From Bacteroidaceae bacterium (GTDB lineage Bacteria > Bacteroidota > Bacteroidia > Bacteroidales > Bacteroidaceae), in the NCBI GenBank assembly GCA_017507385.1, contig JAFWAX010000034.1, forward strand, positions 1 to 64,000: a stretch of DNA of 64,000 nucleotides, read 5' to 3'. The notes under the pieces were generated by a model. The model ran no database searches, had not been told where the DNA came from, and saw nothing but the letters and a program-made list of their open reading frames with translations. Below are positions 16,730-28,633 of the stretch, piece after piece. Within the stretch, counting starts at the first letter, position 1. The number at the start of each line of letters is the position of its first letter. Both the position numbers and the translations under genes were made by a program.

Positions 16730-17860
16730 TTACACTCTTTTGCCCAATTCGTCCACCATTTTCTTTTTCCATGCGCAGAAGTCGCCAGCCACGATATGTG
16801 CTCTTGCTTCTCCCGCGAGCCACAGGTAAAAGGCGAGATTATGTATAGATGCGATTTGCATGGCTAACAATTCTTGGGCCTTGAACAAGTGGTGTACGTA
16901 TGCTTTTGTGTAGGCGGTATCAACGTAGGAAGTTCCTTCTGGGTCGAGTGGGGAAAAATCCATTTCCCATTTTTTGTTGCGTAGATTAATTGTTCCGTGC
17001 TTGGTAAATATCTGCGCATTTCGTCCATTTCTGGTTGGCATGACACAGTCAAACATGTCAACCCCTCTTTCGATGCACTCAAGCAGATTGATGGGAGTTC
17101 CTACTCCCATGAGGTAGCGAGGTTTGTCTTGTGGAAGAATGGCATTGACGACCTCTACCATTTCATACATCACTTCTGTTGGTTCGCCTACCGCCAATCC
17201 ACCAATAGCGTTGCCATCTGCTCCTTTTTCAGCCACATTCTCAGCTGCACGTTTCCGCAATTCTTTGTATGTACATCCCTGTACAATGGGGAAGAGGCTT
17301 TGCTGGTAGCCGTATTTAGGTTCCGTTTCATTAAAACGGCTGATGCATCGGTCAAGCCATCGTTCTGTTAAATCCAGAGATTTTTTTGCATAATTGTAGT
17401 CGCTGGTTCCAGGAGGGCATTCGTCGAAGGCCATAATGATGTCTGCGCCTATGGTGCGTTCGATGTCCATCACTTTCTCTGGTGTGAAGAAGTGCTTGCT
17501 TCCATCGATGTGGCTTCTGAATTCTACTCCCTCTTCCTTGATTTTTCGGATGCCAGCCAGTGAGAAAACCTGAAACCCGCCGCTGTCTGTGAGCATCGGT
17601 CTGCTGAATCCATTGAATTTGTGAAGGCCTCCAGCCGCTTCGATGACTTCCAGGCCTGGGCGTAGATAGAGGTGATACGTGTTTCCTAAAATAATCTGCG
17701 CCTTGATGTCGTCCATCAGTTCGTGGGGATGCACTCCCTTCACCGTCGCTTGTGTACCGACTGGCATGAAGATAGGAGTCTGTATGTCTCCATGTTCTGT
17801 GTGTAAGATGCCGGCACGAGCATCTGAGGCAGAATCTTTATGTTGAATCTGAAACGTCAT
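16730..17860 (-). CDS. tgt: tRNA-guanine (queuine) transglycosylase
   Basis: This 376-residue enzyme exchanges guanine-34 for preQ1 in GUN-anticodon tRNAs. Conserved parts are the TDSGGFQVFSLA substrate loop (about 91-102), GGLAVGEP (about 219-226), and the nucleophile region MFDCVMPTRNGRN. The usual zinc motif CxCxxC is missing: the aligned positions are Gly309, Ser311 and Asp314, while the fourth ligand His340 (SIHNL) is kept. The protein is otherwise full length and well conserved, so it is probably active with an altered or absent zinc site. It starts 26 nt after the lon stop. Confidence 0.93.
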   Translation of the reverse strand: MTFQIQHKDSASDARAGILHTEHGDIQTPIFMPVGTQATVKGVHPHELMDDIKAQIILGNTYHLYLRPGLEVIEAAGGLHKFNGFSRPMLTDSGGFQVFSLAGIRKIKEEGVEFRSHIDGSKHFFTPEKVMDIERTIGADIIMAFDECPPGTSDYNYAKKSLDLTERWLDRCISRFNETEPKYGYQQSLFPIVQGCTYKELRKRAAENVAEKGADGNAIGGLAVGEPTEVMYEMVEVVNAILPQDKPRYLMGVGTPINLLECIERGVDMFDCVMPTRNGRNAQIFTKHGTINLRNKKWEMDFSPLDPEGTSYVDTAYTKAYVHHLFKAQELLAMQIASIHNLAFYLWLAGEARAHIVAGDFCAWKKKMVDELGKRV

Positions 17861-17886
17861 GTTCTTATGGATGCGATAACAAATTG

Positions 17887-20307
17887 TTATATCAGGGCAA
17901 AATCAAGCACGTCTTTCACGTTGTCCACATAGTGGAATTTCACGCCTTTCACATACTTGGCCGGAATCTCGTCTATATTTTTCTTGTTCTCTTGACAGAT
18001 GAGGATGTCTGTAATGCCAGCACGCTTGGCTGCGAGAATTTTCTCCTTGATGCCGCCTACGGGAAGCACCTTTCCGCGCAGCGTGATCTCGCCTGTCATG
18101 GCGATGTTCTTCCTTACCTTTCGTTTCGTAATGGCACTTGCCAATGAGGTGGCTATCGTGATGCCAGCCGATGGACCATCCTTAGGCGTGGCGCCTTCGG
18201 GCACATGGATGTGGATGTTGTGATTCTCGAAGAAGTCTGGTTCAATGCCCATCATGTCACAATGTTCTTTCAGATACTGCAGCGCAATGGTAGCCGACTC
18301 CTTCATGACGTCACCCAGATTGCCTGTGAGTCCAAGCTTGCCGCCTTTTCCCTTGTCAATAGATGTCTCCACAAAAAGGATTTCGCCGCCAACACTTGTC
18401 CAAGCTAAACCTGTCACGACGCCAAAATGCTCGTTTCCTTGATATTTGTCGCGGCTATATGGCTCAGTACCAAGATATTCTCTGATGTCAGCTGCGCTTA
18501 GCTCCTTCTCGGGAAGGACTCCATCCTTCGCATACTTGAGTGTCACTTTGCGGAGCACTTTGTTTATCTTTTTGTTCAAATCGCGTACACCCGATTCTCG
18601 CGTGTAGTCCTCGATGATTTTTTCGATGGCTGCTTTCGACAGTTTCACGCCGCTGTCTTTCATGCCCAGATTGTCAAGCTCTTGGGGAACAAGATGCCGC
18701 TTTGCGATTTCCACTTTCTCTTCGGCGAGATAGCCGCTTACTTCTATCAGTTCCATTCTGTCAAGCAGCGGACCTGGTATTGTGTTGATGTTGTTGGCTG
18801 TAGCGATAAACATCACCTTCGACAAGTCGTAGTCGGTATCCAGGTAGTTGTCGTGAAACGCAGAGTTCTGCTCCGGGTCGAGTACTTCAAGCAGAGCAGA
18901 AGACGGGTCGCCGTGATTGGATTGCTGTCCTACTTTGTCTATCTCGTCGAGAATGAATACGGGGTTGCTGCTGCCTGCTTTCTTGATGTTTTTGATAATC
19001 TGACCGGCCATTGCGCCCACATACGTCTTTCTGTGGCCACGAATTTCTGATTCGTCGTGCAATCCGCCCAGCGACATCCTTACATAATTACGCTTCATCG
19101 CTTTTGCAATGCTCTTGCCCAGCGATGTCTTTCCTACGCCAGGAGGACCATACAGGCAGATGATGGGGCTTTTGAAGTCTCCTCTCATTTTTAGCACAGC
19201 CAGATGCTCAATGATACGCTCCTTGACTGCTTCCATGCCATAGTGGTCCTTGTTCAGCACTCGTTCGGCATTGCCGAGGTTCAGGTTGTCTTTAGTGTAT
19301 TCGCCCCAAGGCAAGTCGAGCAGCGTCTGAATGTATGTGTATTCTACTTGATAGTCAGGAGAATGGCTGCTGAGTCTTGAAAGCTTTTCAAGAGAGCTGT
19401 TGAATAATGCTTGCGTTTGTTCGTTCCATTTCTTCTTCTTTCCCGCTTCACGCATTCTGGAAATGTCGTCAGAGCCTTTCTCGCCAAGTTCCTCTTGGAT
19501 GTTCTCGATTTCTTGGCGCAGGAAATATTCTCTTTGCTGCTTGTCCAGTTCTTCGCGAGTGCGCATCTGGATGTCCATTTTCAATGAAACATACTGATAT
19601 TCGCGCTGCAGAATGCCAAGCAGTCGATATGCCCTGTCGAAGAGATGGGTTTCTTCCAACAGCGCAATTCTTTCTTTGTTGCTGATATTCAGGTTTGAAC
19701 AGATGAAATTGATGGTTGCGCTGCGGTCGGTCATGTTGTTGAGCGCAAATGCCGAGCCAATCGTTTGCTCGTTGGTTTTCATCAGCTTGATGGCTGTTTC
19801 CCTGCATGCGTCCACCACAGCCATGTATTCGCGGTCATGGCGTGCTGGCATTGTTTCAGGGAAATTCTCCACACGTCCGACGTTGTATGAGCCATTTGAG
19901 CTAAGCTCTATCAAGCGGATGCGGTGATAGCCTTGCAAAATTGCCGTCTGGCTTCCATCTGGCAGTTTGATGATTTTCTGCACTTTCCCCACAACGCCTG
20001 TGTGATATAGCTGATTGAAGTCTGGCTCGTCAGTAGAGTCGTTGATTTGGCTGAACACTGCAATGGGGGTGTCTGCCTTCTGTGCATCTTTCAGCAGCTT
20101 GAGTGACGATGAGCGCCCAATCGAAATCGGTACCATCGTCTCTGGGAAAAGCATGATGCCGCGCAGTGGCAGCACGGGAATGAAATCCTCTGTCTTAATC
20201 TCCTGCTCAATATTTCCTCTGATGACATGGTCAATGCTGGCAATAAAGCTGATTTTGCCATCCACTTGACTGTCTTCTATGATATCTTCCAATTTGAAAT
20301 CTTTCAT
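17887..20307 (-). CDS. lon: ATP-dependent protease La (Lon)
   Basis: This 806-residue cytoplasmic AAA+ protease has an N-terminal substrate-binding LON domain (about 40-240) and a coiled-coil linker. Its ATPase domain carries Walker [10 protein letters not shown] and Walker [10 protein letters not shown]. In the C-terminal protease domain Ser713 (KDGPSAG) and Lys756 (GGIKEKIL) are spaced 43 residues apart, exactly as Ser679/Lys722 in Escherichia coli. It degrades misfolded and regulatory proteins. It is the first gene of a leftward run with tgt, the LptF/G-type permease and probably the DEAD-box helicase. Confidence 0.96.
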   Translation of the reverse strand: MKDFKLEDIIEDSQVDGKISFIASIDHVIRGNIEQEIKTEDFIPVLPLRGIMLFPETMVPISIGRSSSLKLLKDAQKADTPIAVFSQINDSTDEPDFNQLYHTGVVGKVQKIIKLPDGSQTAILQGYHRIRLIELSSNGSYNVGRVENFPETMPARHDREYMAVVDACRETAIKLMKTNEQTIGSAFALNNMTDRSATINFICSNLNISNKERIALLEETHLFDRAYRLLGILQREYQYVSLKMDIQMRTREELDKQQREYFLRQEIENIQEELGEKGSDDISRMREAGKKKKWNEQTQALFNSSLEKLSRLSSHSPDYQVEYTYIQTLLDLPWGEYTKDNLNLGNAERVLNKDHYGMEAVKERIIEHLAVLKMRGDFKSPIICLYGPPGVGKTSLGKSIAKAMKRNYVRMSLGGLHDESEIRGHRKTYVGAMAGQIIKNIKKAGSSNPVFILDEIDKVGQQSNHGDPSSALLEVLDPEQNSAFHDNYLDTDYDLSKVMFIATANNINTIPGPLLDRMELIEVSGYLAEEKVEIAKRHLVPQELDNLGMKDSGVKLSKAAIEKIIEDYTRESGVRDLNKKINKVLRKVTLKYAKDGVLPEKELSAADIREYLGTEPYSRDKYQGNEHFGVVTGLAWTSVGGEILFVETSIDKGKGGKLGLTGNLGDVMKESATIALQYLKEHCDMMGIEPDFFENHNIHIHVPEGATPKDGPSAGITIATSLASAITKRKVRKNIAMTGEITLRGKVLPVGGIKEKILAAKRAGITDILICQENKKNIDEIPAKYVKGVKFHYVDNVKDVLDFALI

Positions 20308-20349
20308 TGTACGATTTTCTGTTTATCTTTGTACTATGCAAAACGAGTG

Positions 20350-20357
20350 CAAAGGTA
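20350..20357 (-). promoter_or_regulatory. -7 box upstream of lon
   Basis: The minus strand reads TACCTTTG, 42 nt upstream of the lon ATG. There is no clear -33 box, and no heat-shock inverted repeat was seen. Confidence 0.5.
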
Positions 20358-20468
20358 CAAAAAAAAAACTATATGGATAAATTTAAAATGTGAAACATGG
20401 TGAAATGGACGCATTAGAGCCTAAAATTATCCAATTTAAAGAGTATTGAGCACGCGTCCTTAAGGCTT

Positions 20469-20544
20469 CGCCGTCTGCATAATATTTAAAACGCCGTGTT
20501 TGAAATATTTCGTAGGCGGTGTTTCAAATATTATGCAGACGGTG
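20469..20544. repeat. 76-bp inverted-repeat element, copy A
   Basis: The left arm (about 28 nt, containing CCGTCTGCATAATATTTAAA) and the right arm (containing AAATATTATGCAGACGG) are near-perfect inverted copies around a variable centre. A second element of exactly the same length and arms is at 29976-30051. No flanking target duplication is evident. Confidence 0.85.
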
Positions 20545-20690
20545 TGTAGGTAGGGCAGGAGTGATGAACTTGAAAAAAACAAGAGTGGCATGCCCATGCG
20601 GGGGATGTGAATGGGATTCTTGACACAAGGCGATGAAAATGACCCTAAAACGGAATAAAGGTTATTGAAAATGCCTAAAAAATAGAATAG

Positions 20691-20719
20691 TGTAAGAAAA
20701 AGAATGCTGTTTTCTTACA
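20691..20719. promoter_or_regulatory. Perfect 10-bp dyad upstream of asnA
   Basis: TGTAAGAAAA, 9 nt, TTTTCTTACA. It sits 50 nt upstream of the asnA -7 box and has no T run of its own, so an operator is as likely as an RNA hairpin. No regulator is identified. Confidence 0.4.
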
Positions 20720-20768
20720 TTTTGCAATTATTTTTGTTGGCGAAAACGATTAAATTGAAAATAAATTG

Positions 20769-20776
20769 TAACTTTG
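20769..20776 (+). promoter_or_regulatory. -7 box of asnA
   Basis: TAACTTTG matches TAnnTTTG exactly. Transcription would start near 20783, giving a leader of about 75 nt that contains the hairpin at 20799-20831. Confidence 0.55.
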
Positions 20777-20798
20777 CAGCACAAAGATAATAGACCGC

Positions 20799-20831
20799 AA
20801 GGTTGTAGAACTTTTACTCGCAACCTTTTTT
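20799..20831 (+). terminator. Possible attenuator hairpin in the asnA leader
   Basis: AAGGTTG (20799-20805) pairs with CAACCTT (20821-20827), followed by six T residues. It lies between the -7 box and the asnA ATG, so it would act as a leader terminator. The stem is short (7 bp) and the loop is 15 nt, so this is tentative. Confidence 0.35.
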
Positions 20832-20859
20832 CAAAATTGATAAATTCATCATTGCATTT

Positions 20860-21897
20860 ATGAGCAAGTTAATCAAGGTCGAGGGCTATCGCCAGTTGCT
20901 CGACCCAATACAGACGGAGCAAGGTATCAAGCAGATTAAAGATTTTTTTCAGGCGAATTTGTCAACGGCTCTCCGTTTGCGCCGTGTCACAGCGCCCCTG
21001 TTTGTGCTCCGTGGCCTTGGCATCAACGATGACCTCAACGGAGTGGAGCGTCCCGTGTCATTCCCCATAATGGATATGGGTGACCAAGTGGCAGAGGTTG
21101 TCCATTCTTTGGCGAAGTGGAAGCGTCTGATGCTGGCAGAATATGACATCCAGCCAGGATATGGGTTATATACAGACATGAACGCCATCCGAGGAGACGA
21201 GGAACTGGACAACACGCATTCGCTGTATGTGGATCAGTGGGATTGGTGCCGCACCATTCGCCCCGAAGACCGCAATATAGCTTTTTTGAAAAAGATTGTT
21301 TCCGACATTTATGCGGCAATCATCAGAACGGAATATCTGGTGTGTGAATCCTATCCGCAAATCAAGCCTTTCCTTCCAGAGGAGATTCATTTCATTCATG
21401 CGGAGGAACTGCTTCAGATGTATCCCGACCTGTCTCCTAAACAAAGAGAAGATGCTATCTGCAAGAAGTATGGCGCAGTATTCATTATGGGCATTGGATG
21501 CGTGTTGTCAAATGGCGAGAAGCATGATGGCCGCGCTCCTGATTATGACGACTGGAGCACTCCCAATGCAGACGGATATAATGGGTTGAATGGCGATATT
21601 CTCATCTGGTATCCAGTGTTGAACCGCAGTATTGAACTCAGCTCTATGGGTATTCGTGTTGACAAGGAAGCGCTGCTTCGACAACTTGAACTTGAAGATA
21701 AGAAAGATAGGCTTAACCTCTACTTTCATAGCAAGTTAATAAAAGATGAAATGCCTCTTTCTATAGGTGGCGGAATCGGACAGAGCCGTCTCTGTATGGT
21801 GCTTCTTCACAAAGCTCATGTGGGAGAAATTCAGGCTTCCATCTGGCCAGCCGAAATGCGTGAGGAATGTGCCAAGGCAGGCATGCCACTCATCTAA
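20860..21897 (+). CDS. asnA: Aspartate-ammonia ligase (AsnA)
   Basis: This 345-residue cytoplasmic enzyme makes asparagine from aspartate, ammonia and ATP. It is a class II aminoacyl-tRNA-synthetase-like fold of the usual AsnA length. Conserved stretches include RVTAPLFVLRGLGINDDLNG, AEVVHSLAKWKR, and the C-terminal GGGIGQSRLCMVLLHKAHVG motif 3-like region. It is a single gene with its own promoter and a strong terminator downstream. It is the ammonia-dependent form, not the glutamine-dependent AsnB. Confidence 0.95.
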   Translation: MSKLIKVEGYRQLLDPIQTEQGIKQIKDFFQANLSTALRLRRVTAPLFVLRGLGINDDLNGVERPVSFPIMDMGDQVAEVVHSLAKWKRLMLAEYDIQPGYGLYTDMNAIRGDEELDNTHSLYVDQWDWCRTIRPEDRNIAFLKKIVSDIYAAIIRTEYLVCESYPQIKPFLPEEIHFIHAEELLQMYPDLSPKQREDAICKKYGAVFIMGIGCVLSNGEKHDGRAPDYDDWSTPNADGYNGLNGDILIWYPVLNRSIELSSMGIRVDKEALLRQLELEDKKDRLNLYFHSKLIKDEMPLSIGGGIGQSRLCMVLLHKAHVGEIQASIWPAEMREECAKAGMPLI

Positions 21898-21944
21898 AAA
21901 TCACAAATGCAACAACGGAATTTTCTGTTGTCAAGACTTATCAG

Positions 21945-21982
21945 GACACTTGTTCGCTTTGCGGATGAGTGTCTTTTGTTTT
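21945..21982 (+). terminator. Intrinsic terminator of asnA
   Basis: The RNA stem GACACUUGUUCGC with GCGGAUGAGUGUC (three G-U pairs) around a UUU loop is followed by TTTTGTTTT. It lies about 50 nt after the asnA stop codon. Confidence 0.8.
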
Positions 21983-22010
21983 ATATACTTTGCCGCTATT
22001 ATGACGTTAA

Positions 22011-24095
<2,085 letters not shown>

Positions 24096-24225
24096 AATAA
24101 TCGAGAAAAAAGTTTTGTTGTAATGCCTATATAGCATCTGTATTTGTAAAAAGAGGTGTTTTATCTTTTTTCTGTAGGTGAGAGTGTTTTTCGGCTTAAA
24201 ATTTTTTCAAGTCGGAAATAATCAA

Positions 24226-24233
24226 TAACTTTG
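24226..24233 (+). promoter_or_regulatory. -7 box of the glycogen operon
   Basis: TAACTTTG, 45 nt upstream of the glycogen synthase ATG. The -33 region is weak. Confidence 0.5.
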
Positions 24234-24278
24234 CATTCGATTTGATTTTTAGGTTAAGCTATTTGTTAGGTATTTTTT

Positions 24279-25961
24279 ATGGCTAAAAAGATTTTTAAGG
24301 AACCTTGTTACATTTTTGAATCTAGCTGGGAAGTTTGCAATAAAGTCGGTGGTATATATACAGTATTGTCCACGCGTGCAAAAACACTTCAAGAAAAATT
24401 TACAGATAGAGTCTTTTTCATTGGCCCTGATTTTTGGGAGGGGAAAAAGAATCCTTTATTCAAAGAAAACAAAACATTATTGGCAAAATGGAGGAAGCAT
24501 GCTTCACAGTGTGATGGTTTGTCATTGCGCATAGGTCGTTGGCAGATTCCAGGTGAGCCAATAGCAATACTGGTGGATTTCCAACCTTTTTTTGAAAAAA
24601 GAAATGAAATTTTTGGATGGGCTTGGGAAAACTATCAGGTAGATTCTCTCCATGCATACGGTGATTATGACGAAAGCCTCATGTTCTCATGGGCTGCGGG
24701 GAAAATAGTGGAGAGTTATTATAATTTCTTCGGATTGACACAAGGCGATAACGTCGTATTTCAGGCACATGAGTGGCAGACATGTTTGGCTGCTCTCTAT
24801 GTGAAGAAGTTTGTTCCAGAAGTTGCAACTGTTTTTACAACTCATGCAACAACAATTGGACGTTCTATCGCAGGCAATAACAAACCGTTGTATGATTATC
24901 TTTCTGCTTATAACGGAGACCAGATGGCTTCTGAACTGAATGTGGAGGCAAAGCACTCTGTGGAGAAGCAGGCTGCATGGAATGTTGACTGTTTCACGAC
25001 GGTAAGTGACATCACAGGAATGGAATGTACAGAACTTCTTGATAAACCATCAGACGTAATCCTGATGAATGGGTTTGAGAATGACTTTGTTCCATGTCCG
25101 GCATCTAAATTCAATGATGTCAGAAAACAAGCAAGAGAGAAACTCCTGAAAGTGGCCAATACGCTGATGGGGAGCCAATTGGGTGATGATACTGTGATTG
25201 TTACAACCAGTGGACGATATGAGTATCAGAATAAAGGAATCAATGTCTATATTGATGCGCTTAATCGTTTGCGTTGGGATGCTCGTTTGGAAAAAGATGT
25301 TTTGGCATTTGTAATGGTGCCGGCTTGGATGAAAGAGGCTCGCGAGGATTTGAAGCAGGCCATGAAGCGAAATGAGTCAGATGGCATGCCTTTGGGAGAT
25401 TCTCGCATTACCCATGTTCTTCATGATGAGGGGAATGACAAGGTGTTAGGACAGTTAAATTGGCTGGATATCCATAATAGGAAAGAAGACAAGGTGAAAG
25501 TTATATTTGTTCCATGCTATCTTGATGGTAATGATGGAATTTTCAATATGCATTATTATGATCTTCTTATAGGCAACGATTTGACTGTTTTCCCATCTTA
25601 TTACGAGCCTTGGGGATATACTCCTATGGAGTCTGCGGCATTCCATGTGCCATGTGTTACGACTGATCTTGCTGGCTTTGGACTTTGGGCAAACAGCCTT
25701 AAGGGGGGCACGAGTGAGATTGAAGATGGTGTGAAGACCATTCATCGTTCCGACTATAATTTTGACGAGGTTAGTGATGGTATTCGTGATACTATCTTGA
25801 AGTTTACTCAGTTTGATAAGAAACAGGTGAACGCTGCTCGTAAGAATGCTGCTAAAGTTGCAGAAAAAGCTCTTTGGAAACATTTCATTGCTTATTACTA
25901 TGAAGCATACGATAAAGCTCTTGCAAAACGCGATGAGCGAATGAATAATAAGAAAAATTAA
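24279..25961 (+). CDS. Glycogen synthase, GT3 (eukaryote-like) family
   Basis: This 560-residue glycosyltransferase elongates alpha-1,4-glucan. The N-terminus [22 protein letters not shown] and the catalytic-region motif [14 protein letters not shown] near residue 450 match GT3 glycogen synthases of animals, fungi and Bacteroidetes. They do not match the shorter ADP-glucose GlgA of most bacteria. It is followed 23 nt later by a glycogen phosphorylase, so storage and mobilisation of glycogen are co-transcribed. The nucleotide-sugar donor (UDP- or ADP-glucose) cannot be read from sequence alone. Confidence 0.9.
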   Translation: MAKKIFKEPCYIFESSWEVCNKVGGIYTVLSTRAKTLQEKFTDRVFFIGPDFWEGKKNPLFKENKTLLAKWRKHASQCDGLSLRIGRWQIPGEPIAILVDFQPFFEKRNEIFGWAWENYQVDSLHAYGDYDESLMFSWAAGKIVESYYNFFGLTQGDNVVFQAHEWQTCLAALYVKKFVPEVATVFTTHATTIGRSIAGNNKPLYDYLSAYNGDQMASELNVEAKHSVEKQAAWNVDCFTTVSDITGMECTELLDKPSDVILMNGFENDFVPCPASKFNDVRKQAREKLLKVANTLMGSQLGDDTVIVTTSGRYEYQNKGINVYIDALNRLRWDARLEKDVLAFVMVPAWMKEAREDLKQAMKRNESDGMPLGDSRITHVLHDEGNDKVLGQLNWLDIHNRKEDKVKVIFVPCYLDGNDGIFNMHYYDLLIGNDLTVFPSYYEPWGYTPMESAAFHVPCVTTDLAGFGLWANSLKGGTSEIEDGVKTIHRSDYNFDEVSDGIRDTILKFTQFDKKQVNAARKNAAKVAEKALWKHFIAYYYEAYDKALAKRDERMNNKKN

Positions 25962-25984
25962 AAACCATTTCAATAACAAAAACT

Positions 25985-28552
25985 ATGAGAATTCAGGCAA
26001 GTAATGCTAACATGCCTAACTGGCATGAAATCAGTGTGAAATCATCCGTTCCTGCAGCTCTTGAGCCACTGAACGAGATAGCACATAACATGTGGTGGTC
26101 TTGGAACAATGAGGTAGGCCACATTTTTCATGACATGGATGCCCAGCTTTGGCATGACGTTAAGCAGAATCCTGTACTTTTCCTCAGCCGCATGAACTAT
26201 GAGAAGCTTGAGGAAATAGCTTCGGATAAGAAGATTATCAATCGTATCAATAAGGTATATAAGGAGTTCCGTGCATACATGGATGTTGAGCCAGATAAGA
26301 CTCGTCCATCTGTTGCTTATCTTTGTATGGAATACGGATTGAGCCATGTGCTTAAGATTTACTCTGGAGGTCTTGGTATTCTTGCTGGTGACTACGTGAA
26401 AGAGGCTTCTGACTCTAACGTTGATTTCTGTGCAGTAGGCTTCCTCTATCGCTATGGCTACTTCACTCAGACACTCTCAATGGAAGGACAGCAGGTCGCA
26501 AACTATGAAGCTCAGGTTTTCCCAACTCTTCCTATTGAACGTGAACTTGATGAGAATGGCAAGCAGGTCGTTGTAGATGTACCTTACAACAACTATACTG
26601 TTCATGCACTCGTGTGGCGTGTGAATGTGGGTCGTGTTAAGCTTTATCTGCTTGATACAGATAATGATATGAATTCTGAGTATGACCGTTCTATTACGCA
26701 TGCCCTTTATGGCGGTGATTGGGAAAATCGTATTAAGCAGGAAATCCTTCTTGGTATCGGCGGTATCCTTACTCTCAACAAGCTCGGAATAAAGAAAGAC
26801 ATTATCCATTGTAATGAAGGTCACGCAGCTCTTGCAAACGTACAGCGTTTGGTTGAGTTCGTTGAGAGCGGCATGACATTCAATGAGGCTCTCGAGGTTG
26901 TACGTACTTCTTCGCTTTACACTGTACACACTCCAGTACCAGCAGGACATGATTATTTCGATGAGGCTCTTTTCGGCAAGTACATGTCACAGTATCCATC
27001 TAAGCTCGGTATCAGCTGGGATGAATTCATGGGTATGGGTCGCGTGAATCCAGATGATAAGGGTGAGCGTTTCTGTATGTCAACTTTTGCCTGCAACACT
27101 TGTTCATGGGTAAATGGCGTTAGCTGGCTTCACGGTAAGGTGTCTAAGGACATGTTCAATGGAATTTGGAAGGGTTACTTCCCAGAAGAACTTCACAACG
27201 TCGGCTATGTGACAAATGGTGTACACATGCCTACTTGGACAGCTTCTGAGTGGAAATCTGTATATGCAAAGTATTTTGATGGTACACATCTTTCAGATCA
27301 GTCAAATCAGAAGATTTGGGAAAGTATCTACAATGTGCCAGATCAGGAAATTTGGAACACTCGCTTGGCACTTAAGGCTAAGCTGATTGAATACATCAAG
27401 AAAGCTTTCAAAGAAGATTGGCTGAAGCATCAGGGCGATCCATCTCGCATTGTTTCTATTGTTGAGAAAATCAACCCTAATGCATTGACAATCGGCTTTG
27501 CACGTCGTTTTGCAACTTACAAGCGTGCTCATTTGCTTTTCAGCGATCTTGATCGTTTGGCAAAGATTGTTAACAATCCTGATTATCCAGTTCAGTTCCT
27601 CTTTGCAGGTAAAGCGCACCCTGCTGATGGTGGCGGTCAGGGACTCATTAAGAAGATTTATGAGATTAGCCGTCGTCCAGAGTTCCTTGGCAAGATAATC
27701 TTCCTCGAGAACTATGATATGAAGCTGGCTCGTCGTCTTGTGACCGGTGTGGATATCTGGATGAATACACCTACACGTCCTTTGGAGGCATCTGGTACAT
27801 CTGGCGAAAAGGCACTTATGAATGGTGTTGTCAACCTTTCTGTCCTTGACGGATGGTGGCTCGAAGGCTATCGTGAAGGTGCTGGATGGGCTCTGACAGA
27901 GAAGCGTACGTTCCAGAATCAGGAGCAGCAAGACCAACTCGACGCTGCTACTATATACTCTCTGCTCGAGAACGAGATTCTTCCACTCTACTACGCTCAG
28001 AACTCTAAGGGATATTCAGAGGGCTGGATTAAGACCGTCAAGAATTCTATTGCGCAGATTGCTCCGCACTACACGATGAAGCGCCAGCTCGACGATTACT
28101 ACACTAAGTTCTATTGCCCACTGGCTGAGCGTCGTCAGGTGCTCTTTGCCGATAACTACAAAAAGGCTAAAGAAATTGCTGCATGGAAGGAACTTGTTGC
28201 ATCACGATGGGATAATATCAAGGTTATATCTTGCCAGAAGGGAGAAGATGTCCTCAAGGGAGATGTATTCTCTGGTAAGAAGTACAAGATTCAGTACGTC
28301 GTTGATGAACAGGGACTTGATGATGCAGTAGGCATGGAACTCGTTACCGTATTCAAGGATGAAGAAGGCCGTGAGCACATCAGTCAGGTGGAACCTCTCG
28401 AGGTTGTAAAGCGTGAGGGAAATCTCTATACATTCGAGGGTACTCATGTGCTTCCTACTGCAGGTAGCTTTAAGGTGGCATGCCGTATGTATCCAAAGAG
28501 TGCAGAACTCCCACATCGTCAAGACTTCTGCTATGTGAAATGGGTTGATTAA
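25985..28552 (+). CDS. glgP: Alpha-glucan (glycogen) phosphorylase, GT35
   Basis: This 855-residue PLP enzyme releases glucose-1-phosphate from glycogen. It begins with a DUF3417-type N-terminal region ([20 protein letters not shown], about 30-50). The PLP-lysine motif [14 protein letters not shown] lies near residue 610. Codon choice looks strongly optimised compared with neighbours, suggesting high expression. It is the second gene of the glycogen pair. A branching or debranching enzyme is not in this window. Confidence 0.95.
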   Translation: MRIQASNANMPNWHEISVKSSVPAALEPLNEIAHNMWWSWNNEVGHIFHDMDAQLWHDVKQNPVLFLSRMNYEKLEEIASDKKIINRINKVYKEFRAYMDVEPDKTRPSVAYLCMEYGLSHVLKIYSGGLGILAGDYVKEASDSNVDFCAVGFLYRYGYFTQTLSMEGQQVANYEAQVFPTLPIERELDENGKQVVVDVPYNNYTVHALVWRVNVGRVKLYLLDTDNDMNSEYDRSITHALYGGDWENRIKQEILLGIGGILTLNKLGIKKDIIHCNEGHAALANVQRLVEFVESGMTFNEALEVVRTSSLYTVHTPVPAGHDYFDEALFGKYMSQYPSKLGISWDEFMGMGRVNPDDKGERFCMSTFACNTCSWVNGVSWLHGKVSKDMFNGIWKGYFPEELHNVGYVTNGVHMPTWTASEWKSVYAKYFDGTHLSDQSNQKIWESIYNVPDQEIWNTRLALKAKLIEYIKKAFKEDWLKHQGDPSRIVSIVEKINPNALTIGFARRFATYKRAHLLFSDLDRLAKIVNNPDYPVQFLFAGKAHPADGGGQGLIKKIYEISRRPEFLGKIIFLENYDMKLARRLVTGVDIWMNTPTRPLEASGTSGEKALMNGVVNLSVLDGWWLEGYREGAGWALTEKRTFQNQEQQDQLDAATIYSLLENEILPLYYAQNSKGYSEGWIKTVKNSIAQIAPHYTMKRQLDDYYTKFYCPLAERRQVLFADNYKKAKEIAAWKELVASRWDNIKVISCQKGEDVLKGDVFSGKKYKIQYVVDEQGLDDAVGMELVTVFKDEEGREHISQVEPLEVVKREGNLYTFEGTHVLPTAGSFKVACRMYPKSAELPHRQDFCYVKWVD

Positions 28553-28583
28553 TTGATTGATATACAATTGTATAATTAACTTG

Positions 28584-28614
28584 ATTGCACCATCTCAGGA
28601 AGAGATGGTGCAAT
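28584..28614 (+). terminator. Hairpin after glgP
   Basis: ATTGCACCATCTC pairs perfectly with GAGATGGTGCAAT around a 5-nt loop. There is no T run after it (TCCCGTTCTT), so it may act as an mRNA 3'-end stabiliser or a weak terminator. The next gene starts 19 nt later. Confidence 0.6.
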
Positions 28615-28633
28615 TCCCGTTCTTAAACAAAAA

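Larger units (their letters stand above)
20308..20859. other. Divergent intergenic region between lon and asnA
   Basis: This 552-bp region holds the lon -7 box, a 76-bp inverted-repeat element (20469-20544), a perfect dyad (20691-20719), the asnA -7 box (20769-20776) and a hairpin with a T run in the asnA leader (20799-20831). No gene is visible. Confidence 0.7.
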
